Shown here: piece after piece, positions 33,119 through 43,300 of the stretch
Layout of the letters: each line of letters opens with the position of its first letter
Position numbering within the stretch: the first letter of the stretch is position 1
From: Acidobacteriota bacterium
GTDB lineage: Bacteria > Acidobacteriota > Blastocatellia > Pyrinomonadales > Pyrinomonadaceae
Direction: 5' to 3'
Assembly: GCA_003223025.1 (NCBI GenBank)
Contig: QHXR01000028.1
Span: 1 to 64,000, forward strand
Length of the DNA stretch: 64,000 nt
Program-made: the position numbers and the translations under genes
Notes under the pieces: model-generated
Told to the model about the DNA's origin: nothing
The model's input: only the letters and a program-made list of their open reading frames with translations
Databases searched by the model: none

Positions 33119-34963
33119 ATGGAACAGCTAAATCAATATCTTCAAACGCTCTTGAACTCTGCGGGGTACGAGCTCCATTTGGAGCCAAACAAGAATCCGT
33201 ACGTGGTTGCGGCGGGCGGGCAAACCGATGTCGCCAACACTCCGTTGCTCGGAACACAGATCAGCATGATGGTGTTTCCGCTGATCCCGCTCGATATTAA
33301 ACAGGACTTGCCCAACCTTCCGACGATCCAATTCGTGCATCCTCATAATCTGGGGAGGTTCAGTTTTACGATCGAGAAATCTCCGGCCGGCTTCAACGTG
33401 ACGGTCAAGCCGTTGCTCGGGAGCGCCATCGTAAGCGACACGGAAAGCTCGCCGGTGCCGCCGCGTCCGTCAGCGATCAATCCGCCGAATCACATCGAAG
33501 GCAACGACCTTTTTTCCGTAGAGAGTTCGTCCCTCGGTCGACAAGCGACCGCTACGACAACGATCGACTCGCCGCCTCTGCCCGACCTTTTCCCGGAGGA
33601 TCGTGAAGAGATGCCAAAGATCGAGATCAGCGGCGGTCCCGAGATCGAGGTGATCTCGGCAAACGACCCGCAGTTCCAAACGGTTTTTTCAGACACGTCG
33701 AATTACGAGCCGCCCGGACGACGTCAGGATTTCGAAGGCATCCAGCTCGATTCATTGCAGCCGCAAGTCGAGGAGTTTCCGAGCCCCGCTCCGCCGTTGC
33801 CGGCACACACCAATGTTCCGGCGGACGTTATTTTGCCGCCGATGGACCGACGTCGCACCGATCGTCGCAAACAGAACCTGATGATGACCGCGCGAATGGA
33901 CGCATTGTTCAATCGAATGGCGGAGGTCGGCGCATCCGACCTGCATCTTTCCGTCAGCTTGCCGCCGATGGTTCGTCAGGACGGAAAGATGAAGCGCCTC
34001 GAATGCAATGAAACAACGCTCACGCCCGAAGTAATGGACGAGCTTCTGCATTCGATCATGCCTGAGCGAAATCAGGACGAATTCGAGAAGCGAAGCGACA
34101 CGGATTTCGCGTATGAGATTCCCGGGCTCGCGCGTTTTCGATGCAACGTCTTTATGGATCGCAAAGGAATGGGCGGCGTGTTCCGCATCATTCCGTCGAA
34201 GATCCTGACGGCAGAACAACTCGGATTATCGAAGGCGATCATGGATCTATGTTCGCTGTCGAAAGGTCTTGTCGTCGTAACCGGTCCGACTGGCTCGGGT
34301 AAATCGACGACGCTTTGTGCGATGGTCGATGCAATCAATAAAGACCGCGAGGACCATATCATCACGATCGAAGATCCGATCGAGTTCGTGCACGAAAATC
34401 ATAAGTGCCTTGTCAACCAGCGCGAGGTTCACAATCATACTGATAGTTTTAAAGATGCTCTGCGTGCAGCTCTACGCGAAGATCCGGACATTGTCCTCGT
34501 CGGTGAAATGCGTGATCTCGAGACGATCTCGATCGCGATCGAAACTGCGGAAACGGGACATCTCGTTTTCGGAACGCTGCACACGACGACCGCTCCGTCG
34601 ACCGTCGATCGAATCATCGATCAGTTCCCTGCCGACCGGCAGCAGCAGATCCGCGTGATGTTATCCGAATCTTTGAAAGGCGTGATCGCGCAAACGCTCC
34701 TGCCGAAGAAAGGCGGAGGGCGTGTCGCGGCTCTGGAGATCCTGATCATCACTCCCGCGATCAGCAATCTGATCCGAGAAGGAAAAACGTTCCAGATCCC
34801 GTCCGCGATGCAGACCGGCAAGAATCACGGAATGGTAATGCTGAACGATGCGCTTTTCGAACTCGTGAAGAAAGGTATCGTCGAGCCACGCGACGCGTAC
34901 ATCAAAGCCGTCGATAAGAACGCATTTGAAACGATGCTCACGAGGGCGGGGATGAAACTCTAG
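33119..34963 (+). CDS. pilT: PilT-type twitching motility ATPase with long N-terminal extension
   Basis: 614 residues; classic PilT is about 345-370. The C-terminal part is a PilT retraction ATPase: Walker A GPTGSGKS (residues 389-396), Asp box ITIEDPIEFVH, Walker B DPDIVLVGEMRD, and GTLHTTTAPSTVDRIIDQFP with the His box. DLHLSVSLPPMVRQDGKM near residue 275 is the PAS-like N-domain. The first 240 residues have low-complexity Pro/Ser-rich segments with little PilT similarity and may connect to other machinery. ATP hydrolysis would power pilus retraction. No other pil gene is in the window. Confidence 0.88.
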   Translation: MEQLNQYLQTLLNSAGYELHLEPNKNPYVVAAGGQTDVANTPLLGTQISMMVFPLIPLDIKQDLPNLPTIQFVHPHNLGRFSFTIEKSPAGFNVTVKPLLGSAIVSDTESSPVPPRPSAINPPNHIEGNDLFSVESSSLGRQATATTTIDSPPLPDLFPEDREEMPKIEISGGPEIEVISANDPQFQTVFSDTSNYEPPGRRQDFEGIQLDSLQPQVEEFPSPAPPLPAHTNVPADVILPPMDRRRTDRRKQNLMMTARMDALFNRMAEVGASDLHLSVSLPPMVRQDGKMKRLECNETTLTPEVMDELLHSIMPERNQDEFEKRSDTDFAYEIPGLARFRCNVFMDRKGMGGVFRIIPSKILTAEQLGLSKAIMDLCSLSKGLVVVTGPTGSGKSTTLCAMVDAINKDREDHIITIEDPIEFVHENHKCLVNQREVHNHTDSFKDALRAALREDPDIVLVGEMRDLETISIAIETAETGHLVFGTLHTTTAPSTVDRIIDQFPADRQQQIRVMLSESLKGVIAQTLLPKKGGGRVAALEILIITPAISNLIREGKTFQIPSAMQTGKNHGMVMLNDALFELVKKGIVEPRDAYIKAVDKNAFETMLTRAGMKL

Positions 34964-34980
34964 GCCGCGAAGAATTTTCC

Positions 34981-35051
34981 GCCCGCGAAATACGCGAAAA
35001 GACGCGAAAGAAGATTTCTCTTTTTTCGCGTCTTTCGCGTATTTCGCGGGC
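34981..35051. repeat. Inverted repeat, GCCCGCGAA family
   Basis: Arms 34981-35009 and 35024-35051 are complementary apart from a one-base length difference. It is the simple version of the elements at 8433 and 9963. It lies between convergent pilT and M16 genes and probably terminates both. Confidence 0.9.
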
Positions 35052-35090
35052 ATATTCTTGGATAGTCTGCCGACCGATTAGGCACTTTTC

Positions 35091-36500
35091 CTACTGCACT
35101 TCGTAAGGCTTTAGCTGTTCGTCGATCTTCGACTTGTCGCCGACTACGACCATCGTCATCCGATCGACATTCAGGTACTTCTTCGCCATGTCCTGAACAT
35201 CCTTTGCCGTAACCGAAGAAAGTTTCTGGACGTATGTATCGAGATAATTCTTGTCGAGCTCGTTGTAATTTATCTGCTCCAACTGACCGATCACTCCCGC
35301 TCGCGACGAGTTCTGCAGCACGTAAATACCGATCAGGTAATTCTTTATTCCCTGCAACTCGGCGTCGCTCGGAGCTTCTTTCTGAAGCCGATCGATCTCA
35401 AAAAGTATTTCCTTTACCGAATCACCGGTATGCTCGGTCGTCACGTCCGCGTTCTCGATCCAGTATCCCGTCTTATACCGATTCCATATAAAACTGTTCG
35501 GCGAGTAAGTGTAGCCTTTGTTCTCGCGAATGTTTGACGTGATACGCGAACCGAACGAGCCGCCGAGGATCGCGTCCATCACCATGAATCTGATGAAGTC
35601 CGGATCGGACTGCGAGATCGCGGGCATGCCCATATAGATCGTCGACTGCGGAGCGCCTGGCCGGTCGATCGTAGTCAGAGAGCGACGGCCAACCATCGTC
35701 GGAACGTTACGGATCGCATCGGGACCTTTCTTCCAGCCACCGAAGACTTTTTCGATCGTAGACTTAACTTTCGCGGCGTCGAATTGACCGACAACGTAAA
35801 GATGGGTTCGCGCTGCCCCATACTGATCGTTGTAGTAGCCGCGAACGTCGTCGAGCTTGTAGCTCTGGACGATCGACTCCGAGGGAGTAACTACCGCGTA
35901 CGGGTGGCCGCTGAACGTGATCTCGCGAAACTTTTCCCATGCCTGATTCGATGCCTGCGCCTTCGAGACCGTAATTTCACGCAGTTTATTTGCTCGAGCC
36001 TTCTCAAGATCGGATGCGGCAAACTTCGGATTCAAAATAACATCGCCTAACAGCTCGACGAAGCGTGAGTCGAACTCACTCAATACCTCGCCTCCGATGA
36101 TCGTCTTGTCATTGCTTGCGCTCGTAAAAATGGTGCCGCCCATTTCCGCAGTTTCTTTCGCGATCTGCTCAGCCGATCGTTTCGGAGTGCCTTCTTTTAA
36201 CATCGTCGCGACGATGTCCGAGATCCATCGTTGCTCGGCTTTCTCGTTCAACGTGCCGGCCCGGACTGTCGCCTGCATCGCGACCTTCGGCACTGCACCG
36301 TATTGCACTAACGAGACCTTCATCCCATTGGGCAGCGTGTAAGTATCGACCTTCGGAAAGACGAAAGCTTTCGGATGTCCTCCCGCCGGCGGAGTTTCTT
36401 TTTGTCCGAAGGCAACAACAGATGCGAAGACGATCATTACCGCCGAGACGCAGAGACGCAAAACAAACCAACTTCTCATTTCTAATTTCTCAATTCTCAT
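35091..36500 (-). CDS. M16 family peptidase-like protein, zinc motif absent
   Basis: 469 residues from ATG 36500; an alternative is ATG 36479. Signal peptide VLRLCVSAVMIVFASVVAFG. Both M16 half domains are present (SDIVATMLKEGTPKRSAEQI and GGSFGSRITSNIRENKGYTY). The HxxEH motif of active M16 enzymes is missing in the first half. It therefore fits the inactive alpha-type subunit, partnered with the adjacent active protein, as in the two-subunit processing-peptidase-like pairs. It starts one base after the upstream gene's stop, and its first ten residues are encoded by a heptamer array. Confidence 0.87.
   Translation of the reverse strand: MRIEKLEMRSWFVLRLCVSAVMIVFASVVAFGQKETPPAGGHPKAFVFPKVDTYTLPNGMKVSLVQYGAVPKVAMQATVRAGTLNEKAEQRWISDIVATMLKEGTPKRSAEQIAKETAEMGGTIFTSASNDKTIIGGEVLSEFDSRFVELLGDVILNPKFAASDLEKARANKLREITVSKAQASNQAWEKFREITFSGHPYAVVTPSESIVQSYKLDDVRGYYNDQYGAARTHLYVVGQFDAAKVKSTIEKVFGGWKKGPDAIRNVPTMVGRRSLTTIDRPGAPQSTIYMGMPAISQSDPDFIRFMVMDAILGGSFGSRITSNIRENKGYTYSPNSFIWNRYKTGYWIENADVTTEHTGDSVKEILFEIDRLQKEAPSDAELQGIKNYLIGIYVLQNSSRAGVIGQLEQINYNELDKNYLDTYVQKLSSVTAKDVQDMAKKYLNVDRMTMVVVGDKSKIDEQLKPYEVQ
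36471..36498. repeat. Heptamer array (ATTTCTC)n at the M16 gene junction
   Basis: Four in-phase units (acttctc, atttcta, atttctc, aattctc) cover the first codons of the downstream M16 gene. Confidence 0.75.
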
Positions 36501-36501
36501 T

Positions 36502-37908
36502 TTAGTTCTGGCCTCCTTCGGCGGCCGCGGCCTTTTCAACGTTCAGGATGACGACTGTACGGTTCGTCTTCCTTAGATATTCTTTCGCGGTCTTCTGGAT
36601 CAGTGCCGGCGTTACCTTTCGGAAATTCGCTTCGATCTGATTTATGTTCTCCGGTTTGTCGTCGAACAAAGCAAAGCACGCAAGGAGATCCGCCCGCCCT
36701 TGGCCGCCTAACTGGCTCATCGCGTCGTAGAGGCCGGAACGGAGTTTGACGAGCGAGCGATCGATCGTCGCCTGGTCGACCGGCTTGTCCTGAACCTGCG
36801 CGATCACCGCGTCGGCGGCCGCGAGAATTTCCTGCGGCGTATATTTGTCGTCATGGATCAGATCGACCGAGAACAGCATCGGACCGTTGTAGTTGAACAT
36901 GTTCCCGAGATATCCATTGATCCCGCCGTTCAATCCGCTCGTGTAGTTCTTGTTCTTCACCAGCTCCTGATAGAGCATGCTATCCTCGCCCTCGATCAGA
37001 ATCTGATCGAGAAGGCCCATCGCGTAATACTCGGGTGTTCCGCGTTTCGGCATCTGATAACCGAATCCGACAGCCGGCTTTTTCGCGAGCTTATCGACGC
37101 GACTGACGGTCTTCTCTTCCGTCTGCCTCGGTTCCGTGAGATCAGGTAGCGCCTCTGCTTTCTGTGACGGGATGTTTGCGAAATATTTGGAAACCCATCC
37201 CTTCGCCTGAGCTTCATCGAAATCTCCGGTGACTACGACGACCGCATTCTGCGGAGAATAATATTTGTCGAAAAATGATTTTGCATCGGTAAGCGTCGCT
37301 GCATTGATGTCTTTCAAGTCGCCGTAAAAATTATGCGAGTTGTACCAATTCGTGAATGCCGCCATCGGAAGATCGATCCACGGGAACGTTCCGTATGGCT
37401 GATTCAGGACGTTGACCTTCACCTCGTTTCCGACAACGCCTTGCTGGTTCACGAGATTGTCCTGATTGATGTCGAGCCCGCGCATGCGATCGGCCTCGGC
37501 CCAGAGAAGCGTCTCAAGCTTGTGTGAAGGGACGACAGCAAAGTAATTCGTAAAATCGAATCGTGTCGAGCCATTCAGGATGCCGCCATTCGACTGGACA
37601 AGCTTGATGAACTCCATCTTCCCGAGATTCTTCGAGCCTTGAAACATGAGGTGCTCGAACAGATGCGCAAAACCGGTGCGGTCGCGCGGCTCGATGCGGA
37701 ATCCGATGTTGTAATAGACAGCGACGACCGCGACCGGCGAGCTATGCTCCGGCGAGAGCACAACACGGAGCCCGTTTGGAAGTTTGTAATAGGTGACCGG
37801 CACGTTGATGCCGGCGGTCTTTCCCTGAGCCGACGCCGGGATCGTCGATCCGGCGACCACGGCAAACAGACCGATAGCAACAAGGGATTTTCTTAAAATT
37901 GATCTCAT
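36502..37908 (-). CDS. M16 family zinc metallopeptidase (active subunit)
   Basis: 468 residues. Signal peptide VAIGLFAVVAGSTIPASAQG puts it in the periplasm. The active site HLFEH is visible in FAHLFEHLMFQGSKNLG, followed by the downstream Glu in LLWAEADRMRGLD. The second half-domain (PAVGFGYQMPKRGTPEYYA) includes the substrate-binding Arg/Tyr region further on. It is the zinc-bearing partner of the inactive M16 protein encoded next. Together they probably degrade or process peptides in the periplasm. Confidence 0.92.
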   Translation of the reverse strand: MRSILRKSLVAIGLFAVVAGSTIPASAQGKTAGINVPVTYYKLPNGLRVVLSPEHSSPVAVVAVYYNIGFRIEPRDRTGFAHLFEHLMFQGSKNLGKMEFIKLVQSNGGILNGSTRFDFTNYFAVVPSHKLETLLWAEADRMRGLDINQDNLVNQQGVVGNEVKVNVLNQPYGTFPWIDLPMAAFTNWYNSHNFYGDLKDINAATLTDAKSFFDKYYSPQNAVVVVTGDFDEAQAKGWVSKYFANIPSQKAEALPDLTEPRQTEEKTVSRVDKLAKKPAVGFGYQMPKRGTPEYYAMGLLDQILIEGEDSMLYQELVKNKNYTSGLNGGINGYLGNMFNYNGPMLFSVDLIHDDKYTPQEILAAADAVIAQVQDKPVDQATIDRSLVKLRSGLYDAMSQLGGQGRADLLACFALFDDKPENINQIEANFRKVTPALIQKTAKEYLRKTNRTVVILNVEKAAAAEGGQN

Positions 37909-38034
37909 ATAAACCTCGAAGGTGGATTAGGACAAATCGTAATATCTTACGCCGAATCGAGTCTCGATTGTTTCAAATTGTTACGAGGTGATGGAATGAA
38001 GGGATGAGCCGTGAGGATCGTCAAACTGGACCGG

Positions 38035-38188
38035 ACCGCGGATGCGACTGGACCGCAGGCAGCCTGCCTGCCACGCCGAGGCTTCCGATGGCGTGTAACG
38101 ATTATGATTCGACACGATAGAGGCTGACATCGGCCGAAGCGGCGATGTCAGGCAGGCGAGTCGCCTGCGTTCCAGTCGCATCCGCCGC
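38035..38188. repeat. GGACCGCAGGC-family palindromic element
   Basis: GGATGCGACTGGACCGCAGG at the left and CGTTCCAGTCGCATCCGCC at the right, with CATCGGCCGAAGCGGCGATG in the middle. It stops three bases before the TolC-like gene's stop codon. Confidence 0.88.
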
Positions 38189-38191
38189 TAT

Positions 38192-40114
38192 CTACTTCTT
38201 AAAAAATCCGCCGCCGAACGCCGTGTTGCGCGTGTCGGGCAATGCGTTGAAGTCATGCTTCTGCGTGACCGTTACATTGTTCGCCGAGAGAGTCGTACCG
38301 GTCGCTCGTTGGAATTCGGAGATCGCCTTATTCAAATCGGTCTGCGCCTGGAGCTCGCGACTGCGTGTGACGAGAAGCTCGCGGTTCGTGACCAGGACGA
38401 GAAAGAGCGTCGTGGTTCCCGCCTTAAATTTTCGCTGCTCGCTCTCATAAAGGATCTCTGCCGATTGCCGCGATGCGAGCGCGGACGCAAGTGCGGCTTC
38501 ACGTGACTTTAACGCCTGCATCGAGTTTCGGACTTCGGCTTCTATGATCTGTTCCTGCTGAGCGAGCTGATTCTTGATACGATCCGCAACAACAAGTGAA
38601 CGGCCGAGATTCGCTTTCGCGACCGTGTTGCCCCAAGGAAGGCCGATGGTCACACCGACGCGATACGTCGGATAATCCTGCTGCACGAGATTTCCGAGCG
38701 AGTTGAATATTCCGCCCTGCAGATTTCCGGGAACGCTCGACATTCCCGTCATCGGATCGATCGTGCGTGCCGTCGGTGATCCGGCAAGGCCTTGCGACGT
38801 GTAACTTCCGACGAGGTCGATCTGCGGTTTGGACTGATCGCGATAGTAACGCTCGTCGATTTTGTTGATCTCTGCCGTGTGCTCCAGCTGTGCGATCTCG
38901 GGTCGATTCTTAAAAGCTTCAGACAACGCGATCTCGATCCCGACCTTCGGTGTTTCCAGATCTACCTCGGACACCGGCGTGATCGCCCGCGACCATACAT
39001 CTGACGTGCGATCCGCAAGCACCAAAGTTTTCAAAGTATTCTCGGCACGCGTCACCGACTCTTCGGCGGTGTACACGAGTTGTTCGAAATTGGTTACCTG
39101 AGTCGATGCGGCGACGATATCGACGGGAGCGAGAACTCCCTTCGCGACGAGTCGCTGATTGCTCTCGAGTTGTGTGCGAGCTTCTTTCACCGCGTCGATC
39201 TGAACCGAGAGATTGCGCAGTGCGAATACTAGATCCCAATAAGATTGCTCGACCTGTGCGATGATCTCGATCGCCTGCTGACGAAACTGCGCGTCGGTCA
39301 GACCCAAAGTTTTCTTTGCGATCTCGATCGTCCGGCGGTTGTTGTCGAACCGAAAATTTCTAAAGAGCGGCTGCGTGTAGCTAAGCGTCAAGGCCGACGG
39401 GTATTGCGGATTCAAAAATGAGTTCGTGTTGCTCGTCGACGTTCGGGACGCGTTGAAATCGGCCGAATAAACTCCGCCGCCGATCGGCGAGAACCCGTTC
39501 ACACCTGCTGAACTAAAAAACCTGTTCTGCGTAACGGCACCGTTGACGGCACCGCCGATCGCCGAAGCAGTCGGAGTCGTCACGCTCTCGTAATAATTCT
39601 CGGATGAGATCAAAGGATCGTACACACCGCGCGCTGCTCGCAGAGTGAATTCTGCAACCTGCACATCGTTGCGTGAGATATCGATGTTGTTGTTGTTCTT
39701 GAGCGCGAGCGTGATCGCTTCTTCCAGCGTCATCGGAAGCTGGTTCGCGACATCGACACCGACTCGACTCGCGTCAGGCAGCGGCCGCGGTGCCGCCTGA
39801 AAGTTCGGAGCAACAGGTGGCGGCTGATCCGGCAGATTGGCCGGAGGAACTCCTCCCGTGGCTCCGACATTAGTGATCGGAGATTGTTGGATGAGCGGAT
39901 TCGGATTCGTGACTCCGCCTGCCGCTGGAACTCCGGGAACCTGCGTCTGCGTCGGAGTAGATTGCCCCGGCTGCGTTTGAGGCTGAGTCTGCGGCTGCGT
40001 TGCCGGCGGTTGAGTCGGAGGCTGCGTCGGCGGAGCGGCCGGCGGATTCTGCGCGTGGATCGCCGCAGTGCCCAGCACCGTTACAAATATTAAGCTGTAG
40101 AAAATCTTACTCAT
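38192..40114 (-). CDS. TolC-family outer membrane efflux protein
   Basis: 640 residues. Signal peptide IFYSLIFVTVLGTAAIHAQ. After it comes about 75 residues of Pro/Gln/Thr-rich linker, unusual for the family. Two OEP-type repeats follow: MTLEEAITLALKNNNNIDIS and later VGIEIALSEAFKNRPEIAQL, each with a long coiled-coil helix. This is the outer-membrane channel of the tripartite pump whose adaptor and RND permease are encoded just upstream on the same strand. The operon reads adaptor, four-helix-bundle gene, permease, TolC. Confidence 0.9.
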   Translation of the reverse strand: MSKIFYSLIFVTVLGTAAIHAQNPPAAPPTQPPTQPPATQPQTQPQTQPGQSTPTQTQVPGVPAAGGVTNPNPLIQQSPITNVGATGGVPPANLPDQPPPVAPNFQAAPRPLPDASRVGVDVANQLPMTLEEAITLALKNNNNIDISRNDVQVAEFTLRAARGVYDPLISSENYYESVTTPTASAIGGAVNGAVTQNRFFSSAGVNGFSPIGGGVYSADFNASRTSTSNTNSFLNPQYPSALTLSYTQPLFRNFRFDNNRRTIEIAKKTLGLTDAQFRQQAIEIIAQVEQSYWDLVFALRNLSVQIDAVKEARTQLESNQRLVAKGVLAPVDIVAASTQVTNFEQLVYTAEESVTRAENTLKTLVLADRTSDVWSRAITPVSEVDLETPKVGIEIALSEAFKNRPEIAQLEHTAEINKIDERYYRDQSKPQIDLVGSYTSQGLAGSPTARTIDPMTGMSSVPGNLQGGIFNSLGNLVQQDYPTYRVGVTIGLPWGNTVAKANLGRSLVVADRIKNQLAQQEQIIEAEVRNSMQALKSREAALASALASRQSAEILYESEQRKFKAGTTTLFLVLVTNRELLVTRSRELQAQTDLNKAISEFQRATGTTLSANNVTVTQKHDFNALPDTRNTAFGGGFFKK

Positions 40115-40152
40115 GATATCGCCGTCCTTGTCTTACGGCTTTGCCGCCTTTC

Positions 40153-40292
40153 TTGCGGCTGTGCCGCCCGATGAGCGGAAAGGCTTTGCCTTTCCGTCGA
40201 GCTGCCAATAAACCATGGAGGCGTAGCCTCCTAACATTTTCAACCTTGTCGGAAAGGCAAGCCTTTCCGCTCATCGGACGGCACAGCCGCAA
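40153..40292. repeat. Inverted repeat with GCGGCTGTGCCGC
   Basis: Arms 40153-40184 and 40261-40292 pair over 32 bases with one mismatch, around a loop with another hairpin (GAGGCGTAGCCTC). It shares sequence with 13662-13791. It separates the RND permease from the TolC gene. Confidence 0.88.
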
Positions 40293-40310
40293 TGACCTGC
40301 ACTATTTCGG

Positions 40311-40345
40311 TTTCAAATTTCAAATTCTAAATTTCAAATTTGAAA
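40311..40345. repeat. Heptamer array (TTTCAAA)5
   Basis: Five in-phase units (tttcaaa, tttcaaa, ttctaaa, tttcaaa, tttgaaa) lie 26 bases from the RND permease stop. Confidence 0.85.
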
Positions 40346-40371
40346 CCGGTTGGCGGGATGCCTCTAGCCAT

Positions 40372-43300
40372 TCATGCCAGCCGTGTATCTCCGTCCGGCT
40401 CTTCGCCTGTCTCCTCATCTCGCACATCGGACGTTGTCTTTAACTTGGACGAAAATCGGCTGACTATAGGACGAAGTATCGCGGTTCGGACCGCGGCTCC
40501 ACGCCTTCCTATGCCGCGGAAAAATGCGGTCTCGCCGGCATCGTCGAAGAGCGAATAAAATACCGGGACCGCCAACAACGTCAGCAGCAAACATAACGAC
40601 TGTCCGCCGACGACAAGAATTCCGATCGAACGATTCGTCGCCGCACCCGCGCCGCTTCCGATGATGAGCGGTATCATTCCCGCGACGAGCGCGATCGTCG
40701 TCATCAAAATCGGACGCAATCGATCGCGATTCGCTTGAATGATCGCGTCGTATCTGCTCATGCCCTTCGCACGAAGCGTGTTCGTATGATCGATCTGGAG
40801 GATCGCGTTCTTCTTCACGATTCCGAAGAGTAGCAAAATGCCAAGTGCAGAAAAGATGTTCAATGTCTGTCCCGCGATCGCAGTCGAGAGAAGCGCGAAC
40901 GGAACCGACAGCGGCAGCGTCAGAAGGATCGTTACCGGATGGATAAACGATTCGAACTGAGCCGCGAGGATCAGATACATGAACACGAACGACAGCAGGA
41001 ACGCGTAGAGGAAAGAGCCGTACGCCTTCTGAAGCTCCTTCGACTGGCCCTGCACGCCCGACGAATATTCGGCGGGAAGATTTAGTTCCTGGACGTACTG
41101 CTGAAGCTTCGTCAGAGCATCCGATTCCGACGCGTTCTGCGGAAGACTCGATGAGATCGTGACTACTCGTTGCCGATTAAAGCGAGCGATCGATGAAGGA
41201 CCGCGTGCGTTCTCGATCGTCACCACGCGCGATAGATCGACCGGAACTCCGGTTGTCGACGTGACCGAGAATTGGGGCAAATTATTCCGCGAACGTCGAA
41301 ATCTCTCATCGGCCTGGACGATCACATCGTACTGTTGCGTGCCCTCGTTGAATGTAGAAACTCGCTGGCCGGCAGCAACGATGTTGATGGCACGCGCAAT
41401 GTCTGTGGCATTGACTCCGAGATCGGCGGCCTTCGCACGATCTATCACGAATCGCACCTCGGGCGTGCCGACATCTACCGAGTTATCCGGATCGCGAAAC
41501 GTCGGATCGCTCTTCATCTTATCGACCAACTGATCCGCGTAGCCGTTAAGTTGTTGCATATCCGGACCGGAAATGTAGTAGCCGATACCCGAACCGCCGC
41601 GACCGAGGCCGATGCCCTGCGCGATCGATGACGAGCCGCTGACGTTGATACGCCAATCAGCGTTCTGATACTGCTTTACCAACCCGCGAGCCATGTTGAT
41701 CAGTTGGGCTTGCGACTGCTTGCGATCTTCGACCGGAACCAAATTCACACTTACGTTTCCGCTGTTTCCTGAGCTGCCGCCACCGCCAAACCCTCCGGCA
41801 TTGACGATAGTGTTCTTTACGCCCGGCATCTTCTCGTGAATATCGCGTGAGATACGGTCGAGAAGAGACTGCGTCGCGGCCAGCGAAGTTCCCTGCGGAC
41901 CGCGGGCGCTGATCTGCAAACTCGATTCGTCCTCGTCCGGAAGAAATGCCATCCCGACAAACTTATAAAGAGGCACGATCGATGCGACGGTCAGCACGCA
42001 TATCAAAACGACTGCCCAGCGGTGACGCATCGAGAGACGGAGAAGCCACGTGTACGCTCCGTCGACTTTGCTATAGAACCAACCGGCCTTGGAGTCATTT
42101 TGGATTTTGGATTTTGGATTTTGGATCTCGTCGAGCTCGGCATCGGGATCTATCTCCGCGTCTCCGTGTCTCTCCATCTCCGCGTCACCCTCGTCTTCAT
42201 GCTTCGGCCGCTTGATCCACCGCGCGGCAAGCATGGGCGTCAAAGTAAATGAAACGATCAAAGAGACGGCGATCGCGGCCGCAGACGTAAGTCCGAAGCT
42301 CGACATAAAACGGCCGACGATACCGGTCATGAAACCGACGGGAATGAAAACCGCAAGCAGCGATAGCGTTGTCGCTAAGACCGCGAGACCGATCTCGCGC
42401 GTTCCCTCGACCGCCGCCTGAAACGGGTTCATTCCCTTTTCTTCGACGAAGCGGTAAATGTTCTCGAGCACAACGATCGCGTCATCGATAACGATACCGA
42501 CCATCAACGTGAGGGCGAGCATCGTCATTTGATTTAGCGAGTAACCGAGTGCCGCGATCGCTGCAAACGCGGCGATGATCGATGTCGGAATCGCAAGTGC
42601 CGAGATCAGTGTCGAGCGAAAATTCCACAGAAAGAAGAAGACGACGATCGCCGCGAAAATTGCGCCGAGAACGAGATGTTCCTCGATCGCGTGCAGCGAG
42701 TTCTCGATGAATTCAGATTGATCGCGAACGACCGCAACCTTAAAATCACTCGGCAGCGTCGGAATTATCTGGTCCATCCGCTGCTTCACATTGTTGATCA
42801 ACGCGACCGTATTCGCGCCTGACTGTTTCCGGATGGCGACTGCGACGGCCGAATTCCCATCGAGCGAAAGCGTGTTAGTTGGATCGGCGCCGCCTTGCAC
42901 GACGCGGCCGATGTCTTTGAACTTGATCGGAAATCCGTTTTTCGTCGTGATCACGATCTCGTTAAAGTCTTCGACTTTACTGATCTTGCTGATCGTTCGC
43001 AGTCCGACTGTCTTTGCACCCTCGACGAGGGTGCCGCCGGGCAGCTCCTGGTTCTGCGCCGTAACCGCAGCGGTTACCTGATTCGTCGCAAGGCCGTAAG
43101 CGCGAAGTCGATCGGGATCGATGAAGAGCTTGATCTGTTTCGTACGTCCGCCGAAGACTACCGCTTCGCCGACTCCGTCGGCCGACTGCACCTTCTCCTG
43201 AATAAGCGTCGTCACCATGTCGGTGAGCTGAATAATGTCGCGCGGAGCACTGACCGAATACATGAGGACGGGCTGCGAGTCGGGATCGCTCTTTCTCGCC

